A stretch of 64,000 bases of DNA from [Zimmermannella] alba NBRC 15616 (GCF_001570905.1 NZ_BCSO01000008.1:40569-104568); one strand, 5' to 3'. Shown: positions 29,720 through 42,053, numbered from the stretch's first letter. A program made the numbers and translations. The notes: generated by a model from the letters alone, not told the origin.

Positions 29720-29751
29720 GACCGGGCCGCGACACTCGTCACGACCCGGTC
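29720..29751 (-). terminator. Possible leuS terminator
   Basis: A 7-base stem GACCGGG/CCCGGTC with an 18-base loop, starting 22 bases after the leuS stop and without a T-run. The rest of the 29526-29772 gap holds no supported gene; a short minus-strand frame there is Cys/Ser/Arg-rich and has no family character. Confidence 0.35.
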
Positions 29752-29772
29752 ATCGAAGCGCCGAACGCGCTG

Positions 29773-32295
<2,523 letters not shown>

Positions 32296-32361
32296 GGTCT
32301 CGCTTTCGATCGGACGGATGGATGCCCTCAAGGCTACCGCTCACCGCCGACATCCCGAGAC

Positions 32362-34035
32362 TCATGCGCCCAAGCGAAGCTCCTGTGTGACGAGCTGTGA
32401 AGCGATCGGCGTGTGGGAAATGATGATGACGGTGCGTTCTGGACCGGCGGCCTCGACGAGTTCTCGGACGAGTGCTTCGGCGCGGGGCGGATCGACATCC
32501 GCCGTCGGCTCATCCAGGACCAGGATCGGGAAGTCCGCGAGGATTGCGCGAGCAAGCGCAATACGGTGGGCCTGTCCACCTGAGAGAAGCGTTCCCTGCT
32601 CCCCTACCCGAGTATCCAAGCCACCGCGACTCCGAAGCCACGAGCCGAGACCGACGCGCTCGAGGGAGCTTATGAGTTCAGCATCGCTCGCATCCGGCTT
32701 CGCGAACAGCAGGTTCTGGCGGATGGTTTCGTGGAAAAGGTGCGGACGCTGTTCGATGAGCCCGACGACCGCACGCACATGGTCCGGGTGCGTGCTCTTC
32801 ACGTCGATGCCGTCGAGGAGGTAACTGCCCTCGTGCTCGAGGAAGCGCACGAGCACCGCGGCGAGCGTCGACTTGCCGCTTCCGGAGGGCCCACGAACCA
32901 GCAGCCGTGTCCCGGGCGCGAGCGTCAATGCCGGTACCTCAAGTTGCGCTTTGGCGGCTCCTGACCAGTGGGCGCGCACCTCGCGCAGTTCCAGCGTCGG
33001 CGTGTGGTGGCGCACCCACGGTGACGGGCCGTCCGGGGCTGTGCGCGCGGAGGGAATCTCCGTGGGTGGCGTCTCCGGCGCAAGCTCGGCAATGCGCCCC
33101 GCACTCGGTCGCAGCTGTCGCCAGGCGCCTGCGGCGAGCGGCACCGCCTGGAACACTTCAAAGCACGCCATCGGCACGAGCACGATAAGGGTCAGGAGCG
33201 GCGGCGTGAGATTACCGGTCGCGAGGGAATCCGAGCCGAAGATGAGGGCCGCTGCGCTCGCGAGGCCGGAGCACAGGATCATGACCGCCTGCACCGCGCC
33301 TTCGCCAAGGGTCGAGCGCAGTCGCGAACGGCAGAGTGCCCGGTCGAGTTCGGCAATCGTGGCACGCCGCTCAGCCACCGCACCGAAGGCTTCGAGGGTG
33401 TCGAGGCCGCGCAGGAATTCGTCGACTGACTGGCCAAGTTCACCGCGCTCGCGTGCAAGCCGCCGCTCCGCATCTCCACCGAGGCGCTCGTGGACGAGGA
33501 GGGCAACGATCGCAGCGATGACGAGCGATGCGGCGAGGGCTGCTCCCGCGGGCAGGTTGACGAGGCACACGCAGCTCACCGCGAGCAGGAGCGACACGAG
33601 TGACACCACGAGCGGCTCGATCACGCGCAGCGGCAAGTACTGCAGCCCGTCGACATCCGTCACGAGCCGGTCCAGGAGTTCCCCACGACCAGCGGCGCCA
33701 AGTCCTGCCGGGACCACCGCCTCGAGGCGCTCGTAGACACCCGCCCGGAGCTTCGCGAGCTGGCGGAAGGAGGCCGAGTGGCCCAGCAGCCGCTCGACGT
33801 ACCGGAACACGCTTCGACCGATCGCAAAGCCGCGCACGCTCGCGATGAGCGACTGCAAGAGCAGCATGTGGATGGTGAGCGAGGCTGCCGTGATGAGGTA
33901 GGCGCTCGTCGCGAGAAGCGCCATCGCCGAGAGCGCCCACGCGATACCAAAGAGAACGGCCGGGGTGAGGCTGCGCGTCGAGGGGGTGGCAAGTCGCAGG
34001 ATTCGCGCCTGCTCGCGGTCTGGCATCCCGATCAT
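32362..34035 (-). CDS. cydC: Cytochrome bd assembly ABC exporter, CydC subunit
   Basis: A 557-residue half-transporter. Six membrane helices (about 20-300) are followed by an ATPase domain with Walker A GPSGSGKST, signature LLSGGQAHRIALARA, Walker B ILVLDEPTADVD and switch IISHT. CydDC exports thiols such as glutathione or cysteine and is needed to mature cytochrome bd. The ATG at 34035 overlaps the cydD stop (ATGA). Last gene of cydA-cydB-cydD-cydC. Confidence 0.92.
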   Translation of the reverse strand: MIGMPDREQARILRLATPSTRSLTPAVLFGIAWALSAMALLATSAYLITAASLTIHMLLLQSLIASVRGFAIGRSVFRYVERLLGHSASFRQLAKLRAGVYERLEAVVPAGLGAAGRGELLDRLVTDVDGLQYLPLRVIEPLVVSLVSLLLAVSCVCLVNLPAGAALAASLVIAAIVALLVHERLGGDAERRLARERGELGQSVDEFLRGLDTLEAFGAVAERRATIAELDRALCRSRLRSTLGEGAVQAVMILCSGLASAAALIFGSDSLATGNLTPPLLTLIVLVPMACFEVFQAVPLAAGAWRQLRPSAGRIAELAPETPPTEIPSARTAPDGPSPWVRHHTPTLELREVRAHWSGAAKAQLEVPALTLAPGTRLLVRGPSGSGKSTLAAVLVRFLEHEGSYLLDGIDVKSTHPDHVRAVVGLIEQRPHLFHETIRQNLLFAKPDASDAELISSLERVGLGSWLRSRGGLDTRVGEQGTLLSGGQAHRIALARAILADFPILVLDEPTADVDPPRAEALVRELVEAAGPERTVIIISHTPIASQLVTQELRLGA

Positions 34036-35726
34036 GCGACGTCCTCCGTCGCCAGCTCGAGCAGGGGCACCTCGAGGTGCTGGTCGGCAGCCTCCCAAAG
34101 CGCCTCGCGGTGGCTGACGGCAACCACAATCGCGCCGCGTGACGCAAGCTCGCGGAGCGATGCCACAATGCGCGCTTCGGTGTCTTCGTCGAGGGCCGAC
34201 GTCGGCTCGTCAAGGAGGATCAGTGGCGTTCCGACCACCCAGTGTCGGGCGATGGCTCGCGCAAGTGCGAGGCGCTGGGCTTGACCGCCGGAGATGCCGT
34301 GCCCGAGTTCGTTGATCCGATCATCAAGCCGCAGTTCACCGTCAACGGGATGATCGTCGCCGGGCCGAGAGCGGAGCGCCGCGAGCTCGAGCGCCCGATG
34401 CAGGAGGTCATCACTCGCGCCGGTGCTCTCACCGAGCGACAGGTTGTCCCGAACCGTGCCACCAAACAGCATCGCGCCCTGCCCGGACCAGGCAATGGAT
34501 ACGGCGCGCTCGGCACGGGTTTCTCCCCACTGCGTGCCACCGCACGAGATCGTCCCCGCAGCAGGACGCAGGCTTCCCCGAATCGCGGCCAAGATGCTCG
34601 ACTTACCCGCACCGGAGGGGCCAGAGAGCACAGTGAAGCTGCCCGGCGCGGCGACAAGATCAAGGCCTCGCACGACGATGCGACCCTCGCGTTCAAGGGT
34701 GAGCCCGCTGATCTTGAGACCGTCGCTCTGCGCCCCTGACGACGACGATTCAGAGCGGAGCGGCGAGGCATCAGCATCCTCGTCGAGCACGTCAAGAACG
34801 GCGTTCGAGGCCGAGAGGCCATCAGCGGCGGCGTGGAATTGCGCGCCCACCTGTCGAAGCGGCAGATACGCCTCCGGCGCAAGCAGCAGGGCGAAAATCC
34901 CCGTCTGCAACAGCATCTCGCGGTTCACGAGACGAACACCGATCGAGACTGCCACGAGAGCGACGGCGATACTCGCCAAGAGCTCGAGCGCGAAGCCCGA
35001 CAGGAACGAGTAGCGCAGCACCCCCATCGTGGAGGCCCGGTGTTCTTCGGTGATCGTGCGGATCCGCTCGGCTTGGCGGCGTGCCCGACCAAAGATCTTG
35101 AGCGTGGCAAGCCCCTCGACGATCTCGGCGTAGCCGCGGGCCAGGTTCGTGAGCGCATCCCAGCGTCGCGACTGGGCCCGCTCGGTGACGCGACCGATGA
35201 GGATCATGAACACGGGGATGCACGGAATCGTCGCCAGAATGGCCACTGCCGAGAGCGGATCCGCAAGAGCAATCGCGGCAATGAGCACCGGCGTCACGAG
35301 CGCCGCGCGGATGAGTTCCGGGACGTAGCGCGCGAAGTACGCGTCGAGCGCGTTGAGGCCGGATGCCGCGAGCTGGCTGAGCGTCGCGAGGTGCGTGTGA
35401 GCGCGCGCCTCGGCGGGTTGCTCGGCGAGGTGATCAAGGAGCTGACTCCGAAGTTCGAGCTGCACCTTCGCGGCGGCACGTGCCGAGAACATGCCCATGA
35501 TCCACTGGCTCGCAGCCCGCGTCACCACTGCGAGCGCAAACACCCCAATAAAGGGCAGAACGGAAACAAACGAGGCACCAGCAACCAGCTCGGCAATCGC
35601 GGTCGAGAGGCACCAGCATGAGACGATGAGCGCGAGCGCTTCAAGAACGCCAAGCGCCCCGCCTCCCACGAGGAATCTCCGCGCCGAGAGTGCGCGGCGA
35701 AGCAGTCGTGGGTCGAGGGGGCGCAT
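34032..35726 (-). CDS. cydD: Cytochrome bd assembly ABC exporter, CydD subunit
   Basis: A 564-residue half-transporter that pairs with CydC. A membrane domain covers about residues 15-300. The ATPase has SGPSGAGKSS, the signature GISGGQAQRLALARA and LILLDEPTSALD. A GTG at 35735 is an alternative start; the ATG at 35726 is used. It follows cydB after a strong hairpin. Confidence 0.92.
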   Translation of the reverse strand: MRPLDPRLLRRALSARRFLVGGGALGVLEALALIVSCWCLSTAIAELVAGASFVSVLPFIGVFALAVVTRAASQWIMGMFSARAAAKVQLELRSQLLDHLAEQPAEARAHTHLATLSQLAASGLNALDAYFARYVPELIRAALVTPVLIAAIALADPLSAVAILATIPCIPVFMILIGRVTERAQSRRWDALTNLARGYAEIVEGLATLKIFGRARRQAERIRTITEEHRASTMGVLRYSFLSGFALELLASIAVALVAVSIGVRLVNREMLLQTGIFALLLAPEAYLPLRQVGAQFHAAADGLSASNAVLDVLDEDADASPLRSESSSSGAQSDGLKISGLTLEREGRIVVRGLDLVAAPGSFTVLSGPSGAGKSSILAAIRGSLRPAAGTISCGGTQWGETRAERAVSIAWSGQGAMLFGGTVRDNLSLGESTGASDDLLHRALELAALRSRPGDDHPVDGELRLDDRINELGHGISGGQAQRLALARAIARHWVVGTPLILLDEPTSALDEDTEARIVASLRELASRGAIVVAVSHREALWEAADQHLEVPLLELATEDVA

Positions 35727-35735
35727 GGAAGACAC

Positions 35736-35769
35736 GGTACCGCCGCGGACCGGAATCCGCGGCGGTACC
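35736..35769 (-). terminator. Hairpin between cydB and cydD
   Basis: A perfect 14-base stem (GGTACCGCCGCGGA at 35736-35749, complement at 35756-35769) with a 6-base loop fills the gap between the cydB stop and the cydD start. There is no T-tract. It may dampen cydDC expression relative to cydAB. Confidence 0.55.
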
Positions 35770-35774
35770 AGGGA

Positions 35775-36851
35775 TTAGTTCGTGGAGGCCGCTACCTGGG
35801 CGAGTTCACGCCCGCGCGAACGCTCCACCTCAATGTCGACCGCGTCATCCACGTGGTCGCCCGTAATGTGCGAGCGGCGGATGCGCTTGCGGAACACCCA
35901 GAACGTCCACGCCTGGTAGCCGAGCACGAACGGCAGGATGCACACGGCTGCCCAGGTCATGATCTGGAGCGTGTACTCGCTCGAAGAGCCATTCGCGACC
36001 GTCATCGAGAGCGTCGGGTCGGCGGTGTTCGGGAGGAGGTTCGGGAACAGGCTCGCAAAGAGCGCAGCAACCGCGGCGGCCACGGTGAGGGCGCCGAAGG
36101 CGAAGGCGAGGCCGTCCTTGTGGAGCAGGTTCGTGAGCCACGAACCGACGAAGGCAAGCACCGCAACGAGTGCGAGCACGAGGCCGAGAACGCTGAAGTT
36201 CGCGATAACCGTCCATGTCAGGAAGGCGATCGCGAGAACTGCCACGACGATGCCGACCTTCCATGCGAGCGCACGAGCACGCTCGCGGATCTCACCCACC
36301 GTCTTCCGCGTGAGGAAGATGAGGCCGTGGTAGAAGAACAGGCTCAGCGTGGTGAGTCCGCCGAGGAGTGCGTACGGGTTGAGCAGGTCGAAGAAGGTGC
36401 CCGTGTAGTTGAAGTCGGCATCCATCGGCAGGCCCTGCACGATGTTCGCGAATGCGACGCCCCACAGAAGTGCGGGAACGACCGATCCGGCGAAGATCAT
36501 CCAGTCAAACCAGTTCGTCCACTTCGCTCCGTGACCCTGGTGGCGGTACTCGAAGGAGACACCGCGCGCGATGAGCGCGAGGAGGATCACGAGGAGGGCG
36601 AGGTAGAAGCCCGAGAAGATCGTCGCGTACCACTCCGGGAATGCCGCGAAGAGCGAGGCACCGGCCACGATGACCCAGGTCTCATTGAGGTCCCACACCG
36701 GGCCGATCGTGTTGATGAGCACGCGTCGATCGGTGTCGGTCTTGCCGATGACCGGGATGGCCATGCCGACACCGAAGTCGAAGCCGTCCAGGATGAAGTA
36801 CCCGATGAAGAGGAAGGCAACGATGCCAAACCAGAGGCTAGGGAGATCCAT
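35775..36851 (-). CDS. cydB: Cytochrome bd ubiquinol/menaquinol oxidase subunit II
   Basis: A 358-residue integral membrane subunit with about eight helices. It begins with LWFGIVAFLFIGYFILDGFDFGVGM, the CydB signature, and has GPVWDLNETWVIVAGASLFAAFP. With CydA it forms the high-affinity terminal oxidase that reduces oxygen to water. Its start shares one base with the cydA stop (TAATG). Confidence 0.95.
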   Translation of the reverse strand: MDLPSLWFGIVAFLFIGYFILDGFDFGVGMAIPVIGKTDTDRRVLINTIGPVWDLNETWVIVAGASLFAAFPEWYATIFSGFYLALLVILLALIARGVSFEYRHQGHGAKWTNWFDWMIFAGSVVPALLWGVAFANIVQGLPMDADFNYTGTFFDLLNPYALLGGLTTLSLFFYHGLIFLTRKTVGEIRERARALAWKVGIVVAVLAIAFLTWTVIANFSVLGLVLALVAVLAFVGSWLTNLLHKDGLAFAFGALTVAAAVAALFASLFPNLLPNTADPTLSMTVANGSSSEYTLQIMTWAAVCILPFVLGYQAWTFWVFRKRIRRSHITGDHVDDAVDIEVERSRGRELAQVAASTN

Positions 36852-38257
36852 TAGTACACGCTCGCTTCCACTGCGACCTTCGCCGGCTCGTCGTCTTCCT
36901 CGAGCTCGAAGGTCTGGGGATCGGATTGGGCGGCCTTGATGAGAAGGCGGAACTCAACGACGGCGAGGATGCCGTAGATGAGCGTGAAGGCAATGAGCGA
37001 GATGAGCACGCTCAGACCGCTGACGTTCGGCGACACCGCGGCCTCGGTCTTCAGGAGCGAGAACACGATCCACGGCTGGCGGCCCATCTCGGTGAAGATC
37101 CACCCGATGAGGATGCCGATGAGCGGGAAGGCGCTCGTCCAGATGGCGATGTTCCACTGCCATGCCTTCGGCTGGCGGCCCTTGCGCGTGAGGAAGAGAC
37201 CAACGATCGCGACCAGGATCGAAGCGAAGCCGAAGAACATCATCCAGCGGAAGGACCAGTAGGTGATCCAAATGGTCGGGGTGTAGTCGCCCGGACCGTA
37301 GAGCGCCTGGTACTGGGCCTGCAGGTCGTTGATGCCCTCGACCGTGCCGTCAAGCGTGTGCGTCGAGAGGAAGGAGAGCAGGTGCGGGACGCGGATGGAG
37401 AAGAGCTCGCTCGTACCATCCGGGGTACCGAGCGTGAAGATCGAGAAGGAGGCGTTGGCGGTCGTGTGGTAGAGCGCTTCCGCAGCCGCCATCTTCATCG
37501 GCTGGGTCTGCACCATGACGAGGCCGAGCGCGTCTCCCGACCAGATGACGCCGATACCGCCGATGATCATGCTCCAAAGGCCGAACTTGAGGGCCGGGCG
37601 CATAATCTCGAGGTTCTGTTCACGCTTGAGGTGCCAGGCAGCAACACCCGCGATGACACCGGCCGCGAACATGATCGAAGCGAAGAGGGTGTGCGGGAGC
37701 TGCGCGAGCGCGACCGGGTTGAGGAGCACCGCCATGAAGTCGACGAGTTCCGCACGGCCCGTTTCCGGGTTGAACTCGAAGCCGACCGGGTTCTGCATGA
37801 AGGCGTTGGCCGCGAGGATGAAGTAGGCCGAGATCCAGGTGCCCAGCATCGTGCCCCAGATCGTGAGCAGGTGCAGCTTCGGCGGAAGCTTGTCCCAACC
37901 GAAGATCCACAGACCAATCATCGTGGCCTCGAGGAAGAAGGCGATAAGGCCTTCGAATGCGAGCGGGGCGCCGAAGATGTCGCCGACGAAGCGGGAGTAC
38001 TCCGACCAGTTCATGCCGAACTGGAACTCCTGCACGATGCCGGTGACGATACCCATCGCGAAGTTAATGAGGAACAGCTTGCCGAAGAATCGGGTGAGCT
38101 GGAGGTAGGCGATCTTGCCGGTGCGCGCCCAGGCGGTCTGCCAGATTGCGACGGCGAGCACCATGCCAAGCGTGAGCGGCACGAAGAGGAAGTGATAGAG
38201 CGTCGTCAGCCCGAATTGCCACCGGGCGAGGACGAGTGGGTCGAGGATGCCGTCCAC
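36851..38257 (-). CDS. cydA: Cytochrome bd oxidase subunit I
   Basis: A 468-residue membrane subunit that binds hemes b558, b595 and d. The proximal heme ligand is His22 in GLTTLYHFLFVPLTLG. The quinol-site motif GRQPW is near the C-terminus, and the Q-loop looks like the short actinobacterial type. The GTG at 38257 is preceded by TTGGAGG and gives the standard N-terminus (MDGILDPLVLARWQFG). First gene of the cyd operon; useful at low oxygen, as is the arginine deiminase pathway in this window. Confidence 0.95.
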   Translation of the reverse strand: MDGILDPLVLARWQFGLTTLYHFLFVPLTLGMVLAVAIWQTAWARTGKIAYLQLTRFFGKLFLINFAMGIVTGIVQEFQFGMNWSEYSRFVGDIFGAPLAFEGLIAFFLEATMIGLWIFGWDKLPPKLHLLTIWGTMLGTWISAYFILAANAFMQNPVGFEFNPETGRAELVDFMAVLLNPVALAQLPHTLFASIMFAAGVIAGVAAWHLKREQNLEIMRPALKFGLWSMIIGGIGVIWSGDALGLVMVQTQPMKMAAAEALYHTTANASFSIFTLGTPDGTSELFSIRVPHLLSFLSTHTLDGTVEGINDLQAQYQALYGPGDYTPTIWITYWSFRWMMFFGFASILVAIVGLFLTRKGRQPKAWQWNIAIWTSAFPLIGILIGWIFTEMGRQPWIVFSLLKTEAAVSPNVSGLSVLISLIAFTLIYGILAVVEFRLLIKAAQSDPQTFELEEDDEPAKVAVEASVY

Positions 38258-38379
38258 GGCGTTGCCTCCAAGGGTTCGGTCGGCGCGGGGCAGAAGCGCC
38301 GAGGGTGGGAGCTCCACGCTGTGCGCGTTCCCACGACACGAATCCTTGTGTTCTGGGAACTTGCTGAGTGTCGCTACGA

Positions 38380-38402
38380 GCAAATTTACACCGTTTATTT
38401 GC
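38380..38402. promoter_or_regulatory. AT-rich inverted repeat in the cydA/DedA divergent promoter region
   Basis: GCAAAT and ATTTGC, 11 bases apart, in the only AT-rich patch of the 169-base gap between the divergent cydA and DedA genes. It could be an operator or part of either promoter. It does not match the Rex or FNR consensus. Confidence 0.3.
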
Positions 38403-38426
38403 CGCCGTCGACGTTACGATGCGGGG

Positions 38427-39110
38427 ATGCTGAATGAGTGGATCGACTGGGCGCTGGCGAGCATCGCAAGCCTTGATCCGCTCGCGCGAACCCTCGGCGC
38501 TGCGGTGGCGATCTTGCTCGAAACAAGCGTGCTCTTGGGACTCATCGTCCCCGGCGAAATGCTCGTCATCATCGCTTCCACTGCAGTCGCCTCACCCAGT
38601 GACTGGCTGGCGATGGTTGCCGCGGTCATTGCCGGCGCGCTGGCCGGAGAATCCATCGGCTACGTGCTCGGGCACCTCCTGGGGCCTGCACTCATCCGCA
38701 GCAGGCTTGGACATTGGATCGGGGTCGAGCGCTTGACGCGCGCAGAAGAGCTGCTTGCCGAGCGGGGCGGCGCAGCCGTGTTCGCATCGCGGTTCCTGCC
38801 GGTGCTTCATTCCCTCGTGCCGCTCATCGCGGGGCTGTCCGGCATGAGCTATCGCCGTTTCCTCGCCTGGACGACCCCGGCGTGCACACTGTGGGCACTT
38901 GCCTATGTGTCACTCGCCGCCGTCTCATCAGCAAGCTATCGCGAGCTCTCGCGCGAGCTGCAGTGGGCGGGCGTCCTCTTTCTTGGCGCTCTTGCGATTG
39001 GTCTGCTGCTCGTGCACTTCGGCAAGAAATGGTTCGCCCGACGATTCCTCGAACCGGGAACGCCTACGTCGCGGGGCGAGGCGGATCGTCGCGCCTCTCG
39101 AATCGACTAG
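38427..39110 (+). CDS. DedA-family membrane protein
   Basis: A 227-residue membrane protein of the DedA (SNARE-associated) family. Family members help move undecaprenyl phosphate or other lipids across the membrane and affect envelope stress. Seen: the early ETSVLLGLIVPGE motif, GALAGESIGYVLGHLLG, and the FASRFLPVLHSLVPLIAGLS motif with its conserved Arg. The start at 38427 excludes an upstream basic stretch that overlaps cydA. Confidence 0.88.
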   Translation: MLNEWIDWALASIASLDPLARTLGAAVAILLETSVLLGLIVPGEMLVIIASTAVASPSDWLAMVAAVIAGALAGESIGYVLGHLLGPALIRSRLGHWIGVERLTRAEELLAERGGAAVFASRFLPVLHSLVPLIAGLSGMSYRRFLAWTTPACTLWALAYVSLAAVSSASYRELSRELQWAGVLFLGALAIGLLLVHFGKKWFARRFLEPGTPTSRGEADRRASRID

Positions 39111-39844
39111 TTGTCGAGGTCGATCGGCATCTCCTGCATGAGTGCATCGGCGAGCCGTTCGAGTTGGGCCTCGTCACGCGACCCCCGCATGAGCTCCTCA
39201 AAGCGGAGGACGAGCACCATGTTCGTCGTTTCGAGGGTCCGCTTGGCGCGTTCGTAACAGGGTTCTGAGTCACGCCCCGACAGCCGGTACGCACTCGCAC
39301 GTTCAATAAGGCTGAACGCGATCATGAGCACAAACTCAATATCTGACGCCACTTGACGGAACGCTGGTCCCTCCGGCACGAAGAACTGCGCAATCTCACG
39401 CGCGGCCATGAGCCGGGGAACTTCGCCAGCACGCAAGACGCCACCAAGAAGCGCTGCCTCAGCTTCGCTGATCGGAAGGTCAAAGAGGTATCCGTACCCA
39501 AGCACAGGGCTGCCGGGCGTCTTCTGGTGCCACTCAAGAAAGTCGATCGCGAGACGGTCAAGGAGCGTACGGTAGCCAGCAACGTCAGGTTCGGTCCAGC
39601 GGAGGACTTCACGCATCCGCGTGTGGAGCTCTTCGAAGTGGCGAAGGCCAAGTGCTCGCAGCACCGCCGTGCGGTCTGGGAAGTATCGGTACAGCGTGCC
39701 GATCGAACACTCCGCCCGCTCTGCAACGAGGTTTGTCGTCAGACGTTCAATACCCACCTCGTCAACGACAGCGGCGCAGGCATTGAGCAATTCTTGGACA
39801 CGAGCGACACCACGCGCCTGAGTCGGCGTGATTCGATCGTTCAC
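39107..39844 (-). CDS. TetR-family transcriptional regulator
   Basis: A 245-residue regulator with an N-terminal TetR helix-turn-helix (about residues 14-60; LTTNLVAERAECSIGTLYRY), and a helical ligand-binding region. The GTG at 39844 has AAAAGGGG upstream. It is convergent with the DedA gene by 4 bases and divergent from the SRAP gene. Target and ligand unknown; a CCGACC...GGTCGG inverted repeat in the upstream gap (39913-39941) might be its operator. Confidence 0.83.
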   Translation of the reverse strand: MNDRITPTQARGVARVQELLNACAAVVDEVGIERLTTNLVAERAECSIGTLYRYFPDRTAVLRALGLRHFEELHTRMREVLRWTEPDVAGYRTLLDRLAIDFLEWHQKTPGSPVLGYGYLFDLPISEAEAALLGGVLRAGEVPRLMAAREIAQFFVPEGPAFRQVASDIEFVLMIAFSLIERASAYRLSGRDSEPCYERAKRTLETTNMVLVLRFEELMRGSRDEAQLERLADALMQEMPIDLDN

Positions 39845-40027
39845 CTGAGTCCCCTTTTGTGCCAGATAGAGCCCCCCAACAGAACGTTAGTCACGCGCCC
39901 CACTTTGCATCTCCGACCGCCAATATTACCTGAGGGGTCGGCACGACACGGCAACAAACATCCTGATGAATCACGGATTTTTCTGAAGACTTTCGTTGAC
40001 TCCCCCATCGCCTCATAGGCTGTTCGC

Positions 40028-40735
40028 ATGTGCGGAAGATTCGTGGTCGCGCGAGCGAAAGCCGAGCTCCTCGCCGACTTTCAGATTGACGTCGTCGGCC
40101 CCGATACGCCGGACCCGTCGTTCAATCACGCACCGATGAGTATCATCCCGATCATCACCATCAGTGCCAAGGACGCATCGCACTGGCGCCTCGAGGGCGC
40201 GAAGTGGGGACTTGTCCCCCCATGGGCAAACGACCCGACCATCGGCGTGCGCGCGTTCAACGCGCGTTCGGAAAGCGTGCACGAGAAGCCAACGTTTCGA
40301 CACGCACTCACAAGCCAACGAGCGATCGTCCCCGCGAGCGGATATTACGAGTGGCAAAAGCGAGCTGACGGCACGAAGCAGCCTTTCTATCTGCATCCCG
40401 AAGGCGATTCACTCCCTTTCGCAGCACTGTACGAGTGGTGGAAAGACCCCTCGACGCCGGAGTCACCATGGCTCCTCTCGGCGACGATCCTCACGCAGGC
40501 CGCAGAGGGACATCTTGCTGACATCCACGACCGGATGCCGGTCATGCTTCACGAGGATCTCCTCAACGACTGGATCAGCCCGCAGGTCGAAGGCTCGCGT
40601 GAGCTTGTGAGTGCCATCACCGATGCAGGCCGGAGCGTGGCCACCCAGCTCACTGCCACCGCCGTTTCGAGCGCTGTGGGCAACGTCCGTAACAACAGCC
40701 CCGAACTCATCCAAGCCATCGACATTGACCGGTAA
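40028..40735 (+). CDS. SRAP/HMCES-family abasic-site-crosslinking protein (YedK-like)
   Basis: A 235-residue protein that forms a covalent link to abasic sites in single-stranded DNA through Cys2, exposed after removal of Met1. Signature residues are MCGRFV at the start, FNARSES, RAIVPASGYYEW with the catalytic Glu, and DIHDRMPV with the active-site His. All key residues are present. It lies a few kilobases upstream of the SOS-controlled dnaE2. Confidence 0.92.
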   Translation: MCGRFVVARAKAELLADFQIDVVGPDTPDPSFNHAPMSIIPIITISAKDASHWRLEGAKWGLVPPWANDPTIGVRAFNARSESVHEKPTFRHALTSQRAIVPASGYYEWQKRADGTKQPFYLHPEGDSLPFAALYEWWKDPSTPESPWLLSATILTQAAEGHLADIHDRMPVMLHEDLLNDWISPQVEGSRELVSAITDAGRSVATQLTATAVSSAVGNVRNNSPELIQAIDIDR

Positions 40736-40776
40736 CGTCAAGGAGCGCGTCACGAAGGCATGAAAAGATACGGCCC

Positions 40777-41979
40777 GTGAGCCCGAAAAACCGCGTTGGA
40801 CCAGCCATATCGTCTCTCATGAGCACGTTCCCCCCAGTCAAACTGGCCATGCGGAATGCGTTCCGGGTTGAGGATTGGATCCACAACTCGCGAGTCCGCA
40901 GCGTCCGCCGACGCGGCTACCGGATGGTGGTTGAGCCCTACACCGGATACGGATCAACCGAGTGGGTGCGTATACTCGCACGCGTACAGATGGCGCCGCC
41001 ACCCCTGCTCATGCCGAAGGTTCTTGTCGAGCGTCGCGAACGCCGTGAACGCACTGTCCGAGGCTGGCGAGCCTTCACGCGCATTGCAGCCGCTCACTCG
41101 AGTGTGACCGTGAAGATTGGCTCGACGACCCACCGAGTGACCGCGGACCGAGGCGGCGTCATCGACATCAACTTGCCCGCGTCGCTGAGGCCCGGCTGGC
41201 AGGAGATCAGTCTTGAGAGCGCTGATGGCTTCGTGACCACTGCGCCGGTGTTCATTGTCGACCCCAAACAGCGAGTGGGCATTGTGTCCGACATCGATGA
41301 CACCGTGATGGTCACAGCGCTCCCCCGTCCACTTCTTGCCGCGTGGAACACCTTCGTCCTTGACGTGCACGCACGTACACCCACGCCAGGCATGAACGTC
41401 TTCGATGAGCGCTTACTCGACGCCTTTGGCCACGGCACAACGCCCGTCATCTATCTCTCGACCGGCCCCTGGAACGTTGCACCGACGCTCGCCCGATTCC
41501 TTGGCCGGAACGTCTACCCGGCTGGCCCACTCCTGCTTACCGACTGGGGCCCGACGCCGGATCGCTTCTTCCGCTCGGGGTATGACCACAAGGTGGAGAA
41601 TCTGCGTCGCCTCGCAGCGGAGTTCCCCAACATCAAGTGGATTCTCATCGGCGATGACGGCCAGCACGACGAGGAGATCTACGGCAACTTCGCGCGTGAG
41701 TTCCCTGACCATGTGAAGGCCGTTGCCATTCGTCGACTCTCCCCGAGTGAGGCGATCCTCGCGCAAGGTGCACGCAGTATCCTCCCCGAAGAGGAGGGAC
41801 CCAAGGAGGACGGGATCGAGGTCCCGTGGTTCTCAGCTCCGGATGGCGCGGGTCTCATCGATGCATTCCGCGAGGCAGGCATGCTCGCTGAACCTGAGGC
41901 ACTGCGTATCGAGGAAGAAGAACGCGAAGAGTTCCTCGCCGAGATGGACGCACGCGAGTCGACATACGACCCCCAATAA
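40777..41979 (+). CDS. App1-type phosphatidate phosphatase domain protein (DUF2183)
   Basis: A 400-residue protein with the HAD-like App1 catalytic motif: D172-x-D174-x-T in IVSDIDDTVMVT, then YLSTGPWN and the third acid cluster ILIGDDGQHDEEIY. Eukaryotic App1 dephosphorylates phosphatidic acid; the bacterial role is unproved. A beta-rich N-terminal domain precedes it and the C-terminal 40 residues are acidic. The start is a GTG at 40777; an ATG at 40819 is also possible, and neither has a strong ribosome site. Confidence 0.83.
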   Translation: MSPKNRVGPAISSLMSTFPPVKLAMRNAFRVEDWIHNSRVRSVRRRGYRMVVEPYTGYGSTEWVRILARVQMAPPPLLMPKVLVERRERRERTVRGWRAFTRIAAAHSSVTVKIGSTTHRVTADRGGVIDINLPASLRPGWQEISLESADGFVTTAPVFIVDPKQRVGIVSDIDDTVMVTALPRPLLAAWNTFVLDVHARTPTPGMNVFDERLLDAFGHGTTPVIYLSTGPWNVAPTLARFLGRNVYPAGPLLLTDWGPTPDRFFRSGYDHKVENLRRLAAEFPNIKWILIGDDGQHDEEIYGNFAREFPDHVKAVAIRRLSPSEAILAQGARSILPEEEGPKEDGIEVPWFSAPDGAGLIDAFREAGMLAEPEALRIEEEEREEFLAEMDARESTYDPQ

Positions 41980-42053
41980 GACCTCACCTTCGAACGGATT
42001 TTCGACACACCCTCCCGGAATGTCGGTGGCCCTTCTTACACTCATCACATTGA

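Noticed and set aside
29535..29735. Possible 66-residue gene between comEA and leuS
   Set aside because: Cys/Ser/Arg-rich, no ribosome site or family match.
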